Assembly (NCBI RefSeq): GCF_946482605.1
Contig: NZ_CAMLSE010000051.1
Coordinates: 1 to 39,206, forward strand
DNA length: 39,206 nucleotides
Direction: 5' to 3'
Source of the DNA: an uncultured Dyadobacter sp.
GTDB lineage: Bacteria > Bacteroidota > Bacteroidia > Cytophagales > Spirosomataceae
Below the pieces are notes generated by a model. It searched no databases. It was not told the origin of the DNA and saw only the letters and a list, made by a program, of their open reading frames with translations. The stretch's first letter is position 1; every line of letters starts with the position of its first letter. The position numbers and the translations under genes are program-made. Below, in pieces: positions 15,567 through 22,683 of the stretch.

Positions 15567-15743
15567 GTGAAGATAGTCGAATGGACAATCCGACAAGCCG
15601 TAAATTTTGCCGGAGTTACTTCCAAGGCTGAATTGATGCTGCTCAAAAAGCATCTTGAAGAAGTAAAAATGGCCTACGATGGCCCTTGTCTGATTACATT
15701 TGCCAAAATCGACAGGTTAGCAAAAGGATCATATGCAGACTGA
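15567..15743 (+). CDS. Small ORF overlapping the Crp/Fnr gene
   Basis: 58 codons from GTG, reading VKIVEWTIRQAVNFAGVTSK and then AELMLLKKHLEEVKMAYDGP, ending KIDRLAKGSYAD. Codon use and composition look genuine, with an amphipathic helix in the middle. Its stop overlaps the Crp-like start at 15733 by 11 bases, typical of translational coupling. A TAA stands just upstream in frame, so no longer start exists except ATT. No family recognised; it may also be the remnant of a larger gene. Confidence 0.4.
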   Translation: MKIVEWTIRQAVNFAGVTSKAELMLLKKHLEEVKMAYDGPCLITFAKIDRLAKGSYAD

Positions 15744-16302
15744 ACATGCTTTGGGGAAGAGATTAGGGCTGGACAGCGGGTATCTGAATGAGCTGATGTC
15801 CATTGCGCACAGGAAGCGCTACGGAAGGGGTGATGTCCTTTTTCAAAGAGATACGGTTTGTAACTATCTGGGATACATTGTAAACGGGGCGCTGCGAACC
15901 TATTGTGTCATGGAATCCGGCGAAGAGATCAGTTTCCTGCTGCAAGTGAACGGAGATTTTTTCGGAGATTATGAAAGCTACCTGACCGGAGAACCGTCGG
16001 GATTCATTATCGAGGCCGTGATGGACACCGAAGTGTTGCTTTTCGACAAGCAGGACCTGGAACGCCTGATCGACAGCGATATATTCTGGTTGCGGTTCAG
16101 CCGGAAAATCCCGGACGTTTGTTTTTTGGAAGCCAAGCGCAGGATTGAAGACCTGCTGTTCTTCGGACCGGAAGAACGTTATTTCCGGTTGCTTAGTAAA
16201 ATGCCGGAAATCGTGCAGAAAATTCCTTTGAAATACATTTCGAGTTATCTGGGAATCACACCTCAGTCGCTCAGCCGCATACGTAAGCGGATCATTAATT
16301 AA
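15733..16302 (+). CDS. Crp/Fnr-family transcription regulator
   Basis: 189 aa. The N-terminal cyclic-nucleotide-binding-type beta-roll covers about residues 20-115 (YGRGDVLFQRDTVCNYLGYI...GDFFGDYESYLTG). A long dimer helix and a C-terminal DNA-binding region (LKYISSYLGITPQSLSRIRK) follow. The family is very common in Bacteroidota and usually does not bind cAMP. It lies 66 bases upstream of the FAD monooxygenase on the same strand and may regulate it. No Fe-S cysteine cluster of the Fnr type is seen. Confidence 0.9.
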   Translation: MQTEHALGKRLGLDSGYLNELMSIAHRKRYGRGDVLFQRDTVCNYLGYIVNGALRTYCVMESGEEISFLLQVNGDFFGDYESYLTGEPSGFIIEAVMDTEVLLFDKQDLERLIDSDIFWLRFSRKIPDVCFLEAKRRIEDLLFFGPEERYFRLLSKMPEIVQKIPLKYISSYLGITPQSLSRIRKRIIN

Positions 16303-16368
16303 CTTAAGTGAACGTCTTTTCGAACGCGTTCAAACCAATTTTACGGCTACAATTAACCTGTATTACAC

Positions 16369-17499
16369 ATGGAAGTAGCCATAATAGGAGCGGGCATAGG
16401 CGGCTTGGCCACCGCCCTTGCATTAAAAACAGCACAAATCCCATTTCGTATTTATGAAGGAGCACCCGCGCTGGCGCCAGTTGGTGCAGGCATCATGATC
16501 GCCAACAATGCCATGCAGGCATTTCGGACCTGGGGAATTGCGGGCCAGATAGCGGCTGCCGGAAATCGCATTTCAGTCATGAACCTGACCCGACCCGATC
16601 TGCGTCCTATATCATCCATTAACCTCGGGTGGTTCGAGCAGCGGTCAGGACTTCATAACATCGGTATCCATCGCGCTGATCTTCACAACATTCTGGTGAA
16701 TGCGGTGGGCATGGATCGCATCGTTTTGAATAAAAAACTCAGAACCATTTCGCAAGGAGGAGCCACTTGTCAATTGTCGTTCGAGGATGATACCAAGGTG
16801 GAGGCTGCTTACGTGATGGGTGCCGACGGCCTTCGCTCGCGTGTGAGAGGTGTATTGTTTGACAACTGCGAGCTGCGAAATGCACAGCAAAACTGCTGGC
16901 GGGGTGTGACCGACTTTCACCTGGCGGATCAGTACCATCACGAGCTCAATGAGGCCTGGGGAAAGGGCAAGCGCTTCGGCTTCGTCCGATTGAACGAACG
17001 GCAAGTTTACTGGTACTTGTTAATCGACCACGATCTTGCGGCCACTTCATCCGACGTCTACGCTCATTTAGATGACTTTCATCCTCTGGTCACTGAGATT
17101 ATACAAGCTACACCCGCTTCGGGCTGGATCGCAGCCCCGATTTTCGACCTTAAACCGATGGAACAATGGAGTGATGGCCGGGTTTGCCTGATTGGCGACG
17201 CTGCCCATGCCACCACGCCAAATCTGGGGCAGGGTGCATGCCAGGCGATCGAAGACGCATATGTGTTAGGCGAATTACTTAAAACGCTTACGCTCGATGA
17301 GGCTATTCGCCGTTATCCGTCCGTGCGAATGTCGAAAGCGCACTACGTCGTTGAAACGAGCTGGCGGATAGGCAAGATGGCGCACCTGCGAAGCCCACTT
17401 ATGATCGGATTGCGCAATCTGATGATGCGAGCGACACCGCAGCGGATCAACCGGAAATCGTTAGAAAGGATATTGACGCTCCGGTACCCTGGAATTTGA
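16369..17499 (+). CDS. FAD-dependent aromatic hydroxylase-type monooxygenase
   Basis: 376 aa, the usual length of class A flavin monooxygenases. Rossmann motif IIGAGIGGLATALAL at the N-terminus, the DG motif MGADGLRSRVRG near the middle, and the GD motif CLIGDAAHATTPNLGQGACQAIEDA near residue 280. The family uses NAD(P)H and O2 to hydroxylate aromatic or related substrates; close relatives include salicylate/3-hydroxybenzoate hydroxylases and Tet(X)-like enzymes. The substrate is not determined. It is soluble, with no signal peptide, and follows the Crp/Fnr gene. Confidence 0.88.
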   Translation: MEVAIIGAGIGGLATALALKTAQIPFRIYEGAPALAPVGAGIMIANNAMQAFRTWGIAGQIAAAGNRISVMNLTRPDLRPISSINLGWFEQRSGLHNIGIHRADLHNILVNAVGMDRIVLNKKLRTISQGGATCQLSFEDDTKVEAAYVMGADGLRSRVRGVLFDNCELRNAQQNCWRGVTDFHLADQYHHELNEAWGKGKRFGFVRLNERQVYWYLLIDHDLAATSSDVYAHLDDFHPLVTEIIQATPASGWIAAPIFDLKPMEQWSDGRVCLIGDAAHATTPNLGQGACQAIEDAYVLGELLKTLTLDEAIRRYPSVRMSKAHYVVETSWRIGKMAHLRSPLMIGLRNLMMRATPQRINRKSLERILTLRYPGI

Positions 17500-17507
17500 A
17501 GCTGTTG

Positions 17508-17756
17508 CTAACATCCGGAATACTCAGGGCGGAAAACTCCGTTGAGGGCGATGATTGTTTTTTCAACGATTGTTCTTCCGTCTTGCAGTTCCAGGTAAGG
17601 ATTCGGATCATCAGGGTAAATCTGCTGTATTACTCCCTCTGCCCGTTCCAGCCCGTTGATATCCAAAATCATTTCCGCTTTCGCTCCGCGGTTTTTGCAA
17701 TCCGTCAGCATTTCCAGGAAGGTTTCGTTCACCGATAACGTCGTACGTAAGTCCAT
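17508..17756 (-). CDS. Small conserved-looking hypothetical protein
   Basis: 82 aa: MDLRTTLSVNETFLEMLTDC, then KNRGAKAEMILDINGLERAE and ...YLELQDGRTIVEKTIIALNGVF. The pattern of short strands around 'DINGLERAEGVIQ' and 'YLELQDGRTIVEKTIIALNGVF' suggests a small Sm/SH3-like beta-barrel; that is an impression only. It converges on the monooxygenase with 8 bases between their stops. No signal peptide. I know of no assigned function. Confidence 0.65.
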   Translation of the reverse strand: MDLRTTLSVNETFLEMLTDCKNRGAKAEMILDINGLERAEGVIQQIYPDDPNPYLELQDGRTIVEKTIIALNGVFRPEYSGC

Positions 17757-17909
17757 ATAATTTCAGATGATTTTTTGTTTCGAAGTTATTGGTAGAACGG
17801 AGAGTGGTTGCTGGAGGTTCATTTGGGTGATGGGGGGCAAATTTCAAATGAATGGAAGAAGGGTTAAAATCAATGCATGAGCATTATTTTTGTGTCTCCC
17901 TTGTTTTAG

Positions 17910-18014
17910 AAGGAGTCAACGAACGTTAATGATCTGGCCATTGAATTGTGGGAGATCAAACGATTTGAGAATGACACTGTAACCATAAGAAAGGACAGCG
18001 CCGTTCCGAATTAA
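17910..18014 (+). pseudogene. C-terminal gene remnant next to the tRNA hotspot
   Basis: An open frame with no usable start encodes VNDLAIELWEIKRFENDTVT and then IRKDSAVPN before TAA at 18012. The phrase resembles C-terminal pieces of predicted nucleases that carry an 'ELWE.K.F.N.T' motif; this is from memory and weak. It is preceded by a TATTTTTG box at 17885-17892. Likely debris of an older insertion beside the tRNA-His attachment site. Confidence 0.35.
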
Positions 18015-18027
18015 AATTGTCTCCAAA

Positions 18028-18051
18028 TAGCGCTAACCGACTAAGCTACAA
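18028..18051 (-). pseudogene. Fragment of a tRNA-His gene (D-arm to anticodon stem)
   Basis: The minus strand reads TTGTAGCTTAGTCGGTTAGC followed by GCTA, matching the intact tRNA-His (35006-35080) from the end of its acceptor stem through the D-arm to the anticodon stem with one substitution and a 2-base deletion. No anticodon loop or T-arm follows. It is a decayed partial copy lying 42 bases from the left attachment repeat. Confidence 0.6.
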
Positions 18052-18065
18052 TATTAAGCTACAAA

Positions 18066-18092
18066 AAAAGGCCCTGAAAATCAGGACCTTTT
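18066..18092 (-). terminator. Hairpin terminator, originally downstream of tRNA-His
   Basis: AAAAGG and CCTTTT, plus CCTGA and TCAGG inside, form a stem with one mismatch and an AAA loop. On the minus strand it lies directly after the 3' end of the attachment repeat, so before the island inserted it would have terminated tRNA-His transcription. Confidence 0.6.
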
Positions 18093-18114
18093 GGGAGGGA
18101 GACGGGTCTCGAAC
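18093..18114. repeat. attL: 22-bp direct repeat of the tRNA-His 3' end
   Basis: 22 bases beginning GGGAGGGAGACGGG are identical to 35005-35026, which is the T-arm and 3' acceptor strand of tRNA-His. Identity stops at both edges. This is the left boundary of the integrated island. Confidence 0.85.
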
Positions 18115-18162
18115 TTTGCCTTTAACTGGCTTGTAATCAAGGTTTTGTCTCCTGTATTTGAT

Positions 18163-18185
18163 GTGAACTACACGAATGACTCACT
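18163..18185. repeat. Left subterminal repeat of the island
   Basis: GTGAACTACACGAATGACTC plus ACT matches 34879-34901 with one mismatch in 23 bases, in the same orientation. It lies 48 bases inside attL and is probably an integrase arm-binding site. The rest of 18115-18426 shows no convincing gene. Confidence 0.7.
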
Positions 18186-18426
18186 ATTTTTTATACATAT
18201 AGTACAACGGTATATTTGTTATGTATAATTCTTTTGGCGAAAATTGAGTTGTTTGTGGGTGGATTTTCGCTGGATTTGGGGTGAATTTTCGGGTGGTTTT
18301 AGGTGTTCAAAGTTTGGAAAATGCCTGTGGGTTTTGGCGCTGGTAACTGCGATTTTGCTGGAAGTAAATTTACAAAAGATTTCGAAGATCCTGACAACAA
18401 CTCTGGGTCAAAATCAGAATGTGTTT

Positions 18427-19242
18427 CTAGCTGTTTGCTTGACCAAATCCAGCCTGAAATGCACGTCTTGAACACTCTTCGATACCTTTGAATACGTGTG
18501 AAATATTTGTAGCAGATAAGGTCAAGTATTTACCATTTATCTTCTCGGTGAATATTCCAATCAAGAGATAAGATAGCTTCATTTGTTCTTCAATTATTTC
18601 ATATGATATCAGCCATAGCCCGCAGCCACTCATTCCCCGCGGAGATTTTGCCTTGTAGGCATTTCCATGGTTGTTTAATGTCTTGCCATGCATGTTAAGG
18701 AGATAATAATCCGATTTTGGCCGGTCATAGTAGTTGTAAACTCGATCAGGAGAGGATTGTAGCAAGTAAGTATTGCAGGCTAGTTTTAGTCTGTCCCCTT
18801 TGTGCCTGACTCTTGCTCCCGGAAATCCAACTAGGGCATATCTGTTAACTCTTACTGGTTGATGGTTTAATAAAAAGCCGTTTTTACCTACTGGATTATA
18901 TTGTAAGCTTAAGAATGCTCCCAAGCTGTTAGAGAGCAGTATGAAGGCAACGTCTAGCTTATTGTCCGGATGGTAATAAATATAGGCATCCGGGATGCTG
19001 AGATAGATCACTCCTGCCGGTCCTTGGACTAGGAGTTCGGGATAGTCCTTCACGACGTGAGCAGCAGTGAATATAAAGTACATTCCTTGGTCATGAAAAA
19101 ACACTCCTGAGCCTAATGGCCTAATTATCCCCTTGCGGGCAGACATTAGTGCTATGGTATGTCGGTTGAGATGGCTCTCGGAGATTTCAAATAGTTTTCT
19201 ATGATATTCATTGAATACTTTGTTGGCGTCAGAATCTGTCAT
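18427..19242 (-). CDS. Trypsin-like serine peptidase
   Basis: 271 aa. A chymotrypsin-fold triad can be placed: His62 in FIFTAAHVVKDYPE, Asp97 in NKLDVAFILL and Ser205 in PRGMSGCGLW. There is no signal peptide, so it acts in the cytoplasm. Such intracellular trypsin-like peptidases occur alone or as effectors in bacterial conflict systems. Here it is a single gene at the left end of the mobile island with no adjacent sensor, so a defence role is only a suggestion. The Gly-x-Ser-Gly loop is intact, so activity is expected. Confidence 0.75.
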   Translation of the reverse strand: MTDSDANKVFNEYHRKLFEISESHLNRHTIALMSARKGIIRPLGSGVFFHDQGMYFIFTAAHVVKDYPELLVQGPAGVIYLSIPDAYIYYHPDNKLDVAFILLSNSLGAFLSLQYNPVGKNGFLLNHQPVRVNRYALVGFPGARVRHKGDRLKLACNTYLLQSSPDRVYNYYDRPKSDYYLLNMHGKTLNNHGNAYKAKSPRGMSGCGLWLISYEIIEEQMKLSYLLIGIFTEKINGKYLTLSATNISHVFKGIEECSRRAFQAGFGQANS

Positions 19243-19318
19243 TTGCTTGGCCGGGTTGAGCTTGCTATGAATTAGAGATCATTTGTATTTATGAACTGCG
19301 ATAAACCGCCTCCTTAAT

Positions 19319-19510
19319 TTAATCCATAATGAATTCCCAATACTTCGTTCTTAAAGAGCTTGGGTTGAAATCCTCGTAGCGTTGCTCTTGAACAACAAGC
19401 ATTGTGTCAATGCTGTACTTCGGCAGAAGCTCATGTAGCTTCTGAGAGGGGTAATTTACCATGTTTTTGGAAATGTAACACGAAGCGACGTACATTACCG
19501 GGGAGCTCAT
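19319..19510 (-). CDS. Possible small protein or gene remnant
   Basis: A minus-strand frame whose C-terminal half (SQKLHELLPKYSIDTMLVVQ, then EQRYEDFNPSSLRTKYWEFI) looks like real protein. Start unclear: Met at 19510 or at 19462 (47 aa). It lies divergent from the Imm50-like gene with almost no promoter space, so it may be a remnant. No family recognised. Confidence 0.3.
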   Translation of the reverse strand: MSSPVMYVASCYISKNMVNYPSQKLHELLPKYSIDTMLVVQEQRYEDFNPSSLRTKYWEFIMD

Positions 19511-19524
19511 TAAAACCGGCGAAG

Positions 19525-19923
19525 ATGTGGCTGTCACTAATTGAACAAAGCGAAGCAATACGAGCGATTTACCGCGATAATATTCCAGCACTTGAAGATG
19601 TTACACTTCATGAAATCAAAATTATACCTGGTGAGGAAACAATTATCACGATAAAAATTGATATCACGACGCTGCCCAAGGAGTTGCCCAAGAAGTGGCA
19701 GGCAGCCGAAATAAATACCGTCCAATTGACATTTTGTCTGACACAGTCTCGAATTGAGAAGTTCGATTTGGACTCACCAGTGTCTAGAGTAACCCGAATA
19801 AGAATACTTGAAGATAGTGATAGCAAAATAATGATGCTTGGCAGCAGTGCTGATGCGGAAGTGCTTGTAATACGTTCGAGTTGGATATATCTTCAATCAA
19901 TAAGTGCATACCAAAATGCTTAA
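19525..19923 (+). CDS. Imm50-like immunity protein
   Basis: 132 aa, starting MWLSLIEQSEAIRAIYRDNI. The opening Trp, 'IPALEDVTLHEIKI', the alternating strands 'IIPGEETIITIKIDI', and 'LPKELPKKWQAAEINTVQLTFCL' fit the Imm50 family of polymorphic-toxin immunity proteins. The frame is open upstream, but that part is cysteine-rich and unlike the family, so the Met at 19525 is chosen. No cognate toxin is nearby; orphan immunity genes are commonly carried as protection against neighbours' toxins. The 3' end overlaps the next small ORF. Confidence 0.6.
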   Translation: MWLSLIEQSEAIRAIYRDNIPALEDVTLHEIKIIPGEETIITIKIDITTLPKELPKKWQAAEINTVQLTFCLTQSRIEKFDLDSPVSRVTRIRILEDSDSKIMMLGSSADAEVLVIRSSWIYLQSISAYQNA

Positions 19924-20086
19924 AGGCAAGTTTCGAATGCCCTTGATTTTTGGTGGAGGCAACTGTAATGTTGGCAAGTGGCACATTCACCCTGCGGTTA
20001 TATTTCCGTTAAGCGGACTTTTGATTGGCCGGATTGTCGAAATTCCTGATAAGTTACACCTACCAATATCGATCTCAAACTTATGA
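19916..20086 (+). CDS. Small ORF coupled to the TPR membrane gene
   Basis: 56 codons from ATG 19916 (a GTG at 19904 or an ATG at 19937 are alternatives): MLKGKFRMPLIFGGGNCNVG, then a hydrophobic segment HPAVIFPLSGLLIGRIV. It starts inside the Imm50-like gene and ends with an ATGA overlap on the next start (20083), an arrangement typical of coupled genes. No family recognised; the protein evidence is moderate at best. Confidence 0.4.
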   Translation: MLKGKFRMPLIFGGGNCNVGKWHIHPAVIFPLSGLLIGRIVEIPDKLHLPISISNL

Positions 20087-20562
20087 GCCTTCCTGTTGCA
20101 AAGCAGATCGCCTGGATTTCGTTGATTCCTCAGCTAGGGTTCATGGCCTTTTTAACAGCAGTTTATTATGTAATGGGAATTGATCAGTTTGTGATCTTTG
20201 GGGCAGGCAGTTATCTCGTACTATCCAATTTGCTCCGATTCCTTGCATTGAAGGATCATAATCAAGCTGTTAAATGTATCAAGGCCGGTGATTTTATGAA
20301 TGCGATTCCCAGGTTTCAATCTAGCTATGACTTTTTGGATAGCTACCCTTGGATTGATAAGTACCGGTATTTGACTCTTCTGAGCTCCTCTAAAATTTCG
20401 TTTAGAGAAATGGCATTGAACAACATTGCCTTCTGTTACAGTCAAATCGGCGAAGGTGAGAAAGCGATATCCTACTATAAGCGAATGCTCGCAGAGTACC
20501 CTGACAGCGACCTTGCAAAGGCAGCACTGAATTTCATCGCTGCGATTCAAAAAGATGGTTGA
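20083..20562 (+). CDS. Membrane-anchored TPR protein
   Basis: 159 aa. Two hydrophobic segments at about residues 8-30 and 35-55 (IAWISLIPQLGFMAFLTAVYY; FVIFGAGSYLVLSNLLRFLAL) form an N-terminal hairpin anchor. Tetratricopeptide helices follow (AVKCIKAGDFMNAIPRFQSS; ALNNIAFCYSQIGEGEKAIS; YYKRMLAEYPDS). It is probably a cytoplasm-facing protein-interaction module. It is coupled by ATGA overlap to the preceding small ORF. Such proteins are frequent neighbours of immunity genes in Bacteroidota islands, but the role is unknown. Confidence 0.7.
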   Translation: MSLPVAKQIAWISLIPQLGFMAFLTAVYYVMGIDQFVIFGAGSYLVLSNLLRFLALKDHNQAVKCIKAGDFMNAIPRFQSSYDFLDSYPWIDKYRYLTLLSSSKISFREMALNNIAFCYSQIGEGEKAISYYKRMLAEYPDSDLAKAALNFIAAIQKDG

Positions 20563-20660
20563 CAATATCAGAGCAGAACGGCTGGTCGATCGAATAATCT
20601 GTCAGGGACAAAATGGTTCGGATCATAAATGCTAACGTTGTCGTTTAACAACACTTTTGC

Positions 20661-20677
20661 TATTATTGTCGATAATA
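20661..20677. promoter_or_regulatory. Inverted repeat before the XRE gene
   Basis: TATTAT (20661-20666) and ATAATA (20672-20677) flank TGTCG, 10 bases upstream of the start at 20687. It is positioned as an autoregulatory operator, as is usual for HipB/XRE-type proteins. Confidence 0.4.
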
Positions 20678-20686
20678 ATCAACATT

Positions 20687-20989
20687 ATGGCAACTAGAAA
20701 GTTGGTTCTTCTACCGAGGTTTCTGAAAATACTGGAACAGCTCGGTGAAAACATAAAACTGGCCCGCAAGCGGCGGAAACTTACGACTATTCAAGTATCT
20801 GAGCGGGCCGGGATCGATCGCACTACATTAGATCACATTGAAAAAGGTAATCCACGTGTTTCTATCGGAGCAAACTTTAATGTTTTGAGGGTTCTAAATC
20901 TACATGAGGATTTTCTAAGACTGGGCGCAGATGACGAGCTGGGAAGGAAGTTGCAGGATTTAAAGTTGCTTGGTAGGTCGAACGGATAG
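20687..20989 (+). CDS. XRE/HipB-like helix-turn-helix regulator
   Basis: 100 aa starting MATRKLVLLPRFLKILEQLG. The HTH spans about residues 17-75 (IKLARKRRKLTTIQVSERAG, IDRTTLDHIEKGNPRVSIG), with the layout of HipB-like regulators. HipB normally lies upstream of a HipA kinase, but no HipA is present; the next 400 bases hold only a doubtful ORF, so it is an orphan. An upstream 10-codon extension in frame would place the start inside the putative operator, so the ATG at 20687 is preferred. Confidence 0.75.
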   Translation: MATRKLVLLPRFLKILEQLGENIKLARKRRKLTTIQVSERAGIDRTTLDHIEKGNPRVSIGANFNVLRVLNLHEDFLRLGADDELGRKLQDLKLLGRSNG

Positions 20990-21178
20990 CTACTTATTAA
21001 AAAATGGGCTTGAAAGCTTCTCCGCGTGATAGTAATGATTCTAACTCAGATGAGTGATAACCCTGTTACCCCGTCGCAACATTATGTCGGACCGCCTGAT
21101 TATGCAAACCGGTAAAGGTTAAGTTTGAAATCATCGGGTGAAAATTAGTTGGTTCGATTCCTATAATTTGGGTTGGGT

Positions 21179-21373
21179 ATGAACACTCCCTCAATAACTC
21201 CATGCATGTCGACTTTTCATGCTCCTAAAATAGCTGTTGCGGGTACTTCCTCGGAGTCAGAGTACTCGTTATCAATAACGTATACGTATCAATTAGGTGT
21301 TCGCTTTGCCTCTGCTTTTAACTCTTCTGTAATCGGCGGTGATGTCATTGTCGAAGGTCTAGCTGTTCAGTAA
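21179..21373 (+). CDS. Doubtful small ORF
   Basis: 64 codons, MNTPSITPCMSTFHAPKIAV followed by Ser/Thr-rich sequence. No family recognised and no helix-forming core; it could be chance. It precedes the 94-aa gene at 21411 by 37 bases. The 183 bases before it (20990-21172) show no gene. Confidence 0.2.
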   Translation: MNTPSITPCMSTFHAPKIAVAGTSSESEYSLSITYTYQLGVRFASAFNSSVIGGDVIVEGLAVQ

Positions 21374-21410
21374 AAGTCCTAAGTTTGTCAAACGAAGGTA
21401 ACATGTAATT

Positions 21411-21695
21411 ATGAAAGCAAAATCAGTTAAAGAGATTGAAAAACTGTTGAGTCCAATTTCTGATACGGAAACAATTGAGGTCAATTTAAAGCAACTTTTG
21501 TTGGTTTATCGGGCAATAGAAGACTGGCGAGGTTTCTTTCATAACCCGATGCATTATCCAACGATAGAAGATGTATCAAAATATTTAGGGAACAAAAGGA
21601 GTGAGATGTACGCAGTAATGGACCATATTTATATGAAAACATTCGAGCAGCTACTTCCTAGTGATATAGAGGACAGGTTGGAGGAGTTTTCGTAA
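21411..21695 (+). CDS. Small helical hypothetical protein
   Basis: 94 aa: MKAKSVKEIEKLLSPISDTE, then VNLKQLLLVYRAIEDWRGFF and DVSKYLGNKRSEMYAVMDHI. It is acidic, strongly helical and soluble, with good composition for a real gene. No domain recognised. It sits in the island between the XRE gene and a folded inverted-repeat element at 21821. Confidence 0.55.
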   Translation: MKAKSVKEIEKLLSPISDTETIEVNLKQLLLVYRAIEDWRGFFHNPMHYPTIEDVSKYLGNKRSEMYAVMDHIYMKTFEQLLPSDIEDRLEEFS

Positions 21696-21820
21696 GATGA
21701 CAGAATAGGCGGCGGATCATTGTCCTCTCATCCGATCGATTTGCTCATCAGTAGCTTTTAATACTGTTTCGCGATTGTAAATCATTTTTCAACTCAGAGC
21801 AATCGCCTTTACTACTCAAG

Positions 21821-21941
21821 GCAAAAAGTGACGGGGTTTACCCCTTGGCTGCAAAGCCATGGGCGGTTTAAGGAGCGGCGAGAGCCGGGGGCGCCTAGCT
21901 GCGGTAAATAGCCTCTTGGATTTGCGGTCGTCACTTTTTGC
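21821..21941. repeat. 121-bp structured inverted-repeat element
   Basis: Perfect 13-bp terminal inverted repeats GCAAAAAGTGACG (21821-21833) and CGTCACTTTTTGC (21929-21941) enclose a GC-rich core full of hairpins: GGGG-TTTA-CCCC, TGGCT-GCAA-AGCCA and CGGC-GAGA-GCCG. The core contrasts with the AT-rich island around it. No target-site duplication is evident. It could be a small non-autonomous element, a non-coding RNA or a replication/transfer site; short minus-strand open frames across it look like shadows. Confidence 0.55.
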
Positions 21942-22006
21942 TTTGTAACTTTCGTTGCGCTGTGGTGCAAATTCGTAACTTGCTGATAAACTTGATAGCT
22001 CAACTT

Positions 22007-22682
22007 ATGGCACTGTTGAAGTTACATGATGATCACTATGAAGACATCTACTATTTAATAACGGATGTCGAAAGAGAATTCGACCTGGATTTTAGTAACG
22101 ATGACTTCAAGGAGGCAGCATCATTGGGCCAACTTATGGACATTATTTCCAATAAAATTCCTCTAAACGAAGTCGAAAATTGCACTACACAACAGGCATT
22201 TTACAAGATTCGGTCTGCGTTTAAAAGTATAGATGATGGGAATCACTTGACTCCACACATCACTTGAACTATTATTGCCGAGAAAACAGCGGATTTCAAA
22301 GATGAAAGAACTCGAACAAGAACTAGGCATAGAGCTCCGCATTTTGAGCCCTCCTGATGTGATTGCAAGCATTATTTGGGTTGCTGTTTTTGTTTCAATC
22401 GCCGGTTTAATTTACGACTGGCGCATGTTCTTGCCTTATTTTTTATTGATAGCTGCGATTGGGAAAGTGGCCTATCGGTTTGGTAAGGAATTGGATTTGG
22501 AGACGGTATCTGACTTAGCAACAAAGCTTGCCACAGATCATTACTCAGCGTCCAGACGCGACCCGACCACGATTAATAGGAAAGAGTTTGCTCGGGTCTT
22601 AATGAACAGGCTTAACAAGAATTACGACGCCGGCCAGGGGCTGTCAGGAGAAGCAATGATAGCTTGGGGTGCCAATTCTTAG
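22007..22682 (+). pseudogene. Frameshifted ACP-like/membrane protein
   Basis: Two overlapping frames make one protein. Frame A starts at 22007 (MALLKLHDDHYEDIYYLITD...) with an acyl-carrier-like helical region and CTTQQAFYKIRSAF, and stops at 22265. Frame B is open from 22251 to 22682: LHTSLELLLPRKQRISKMKE, then two membrane helices (IIWVAVFVSIAGLIYDW; FLPYFLLIAAIGKVAY), then GKELDLETVSDLATKLA and a tail. I recall intact Bacteroidota proteins that read ...QQAFYKLR...LITP.T.L..L.PRK.R...V...E..LG... as one chain; here 'LTP' and 'TSLELLLPRK' lie in different frames at 22250-22262. Function of the intact family is unknown to me. A sequencing error cannot be excluded. Confidence 0.6.
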
Positions 22683-22683
22683 T

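Noticed and set aside
18244..18491. Two overlapping plus-strand frames of 62-75 codons inside the left island end.
   Set aside because: Low-complexity, Trp/Gly/Ser-rich translations without helices; they run into the antisense of the trypsin-like gene.
20990..21172. A possible HipA toxin gene after the HipB-like regulator.
   Set aside because: No open frame with HipA kinase motifs exists in this stretch or further downstream.
21812..22003. 63-codon minus-strand frame across the 121-bp folded element.
   Set aside because: It coincides with the inverted-repeat structure and its translation has no domain-like character.
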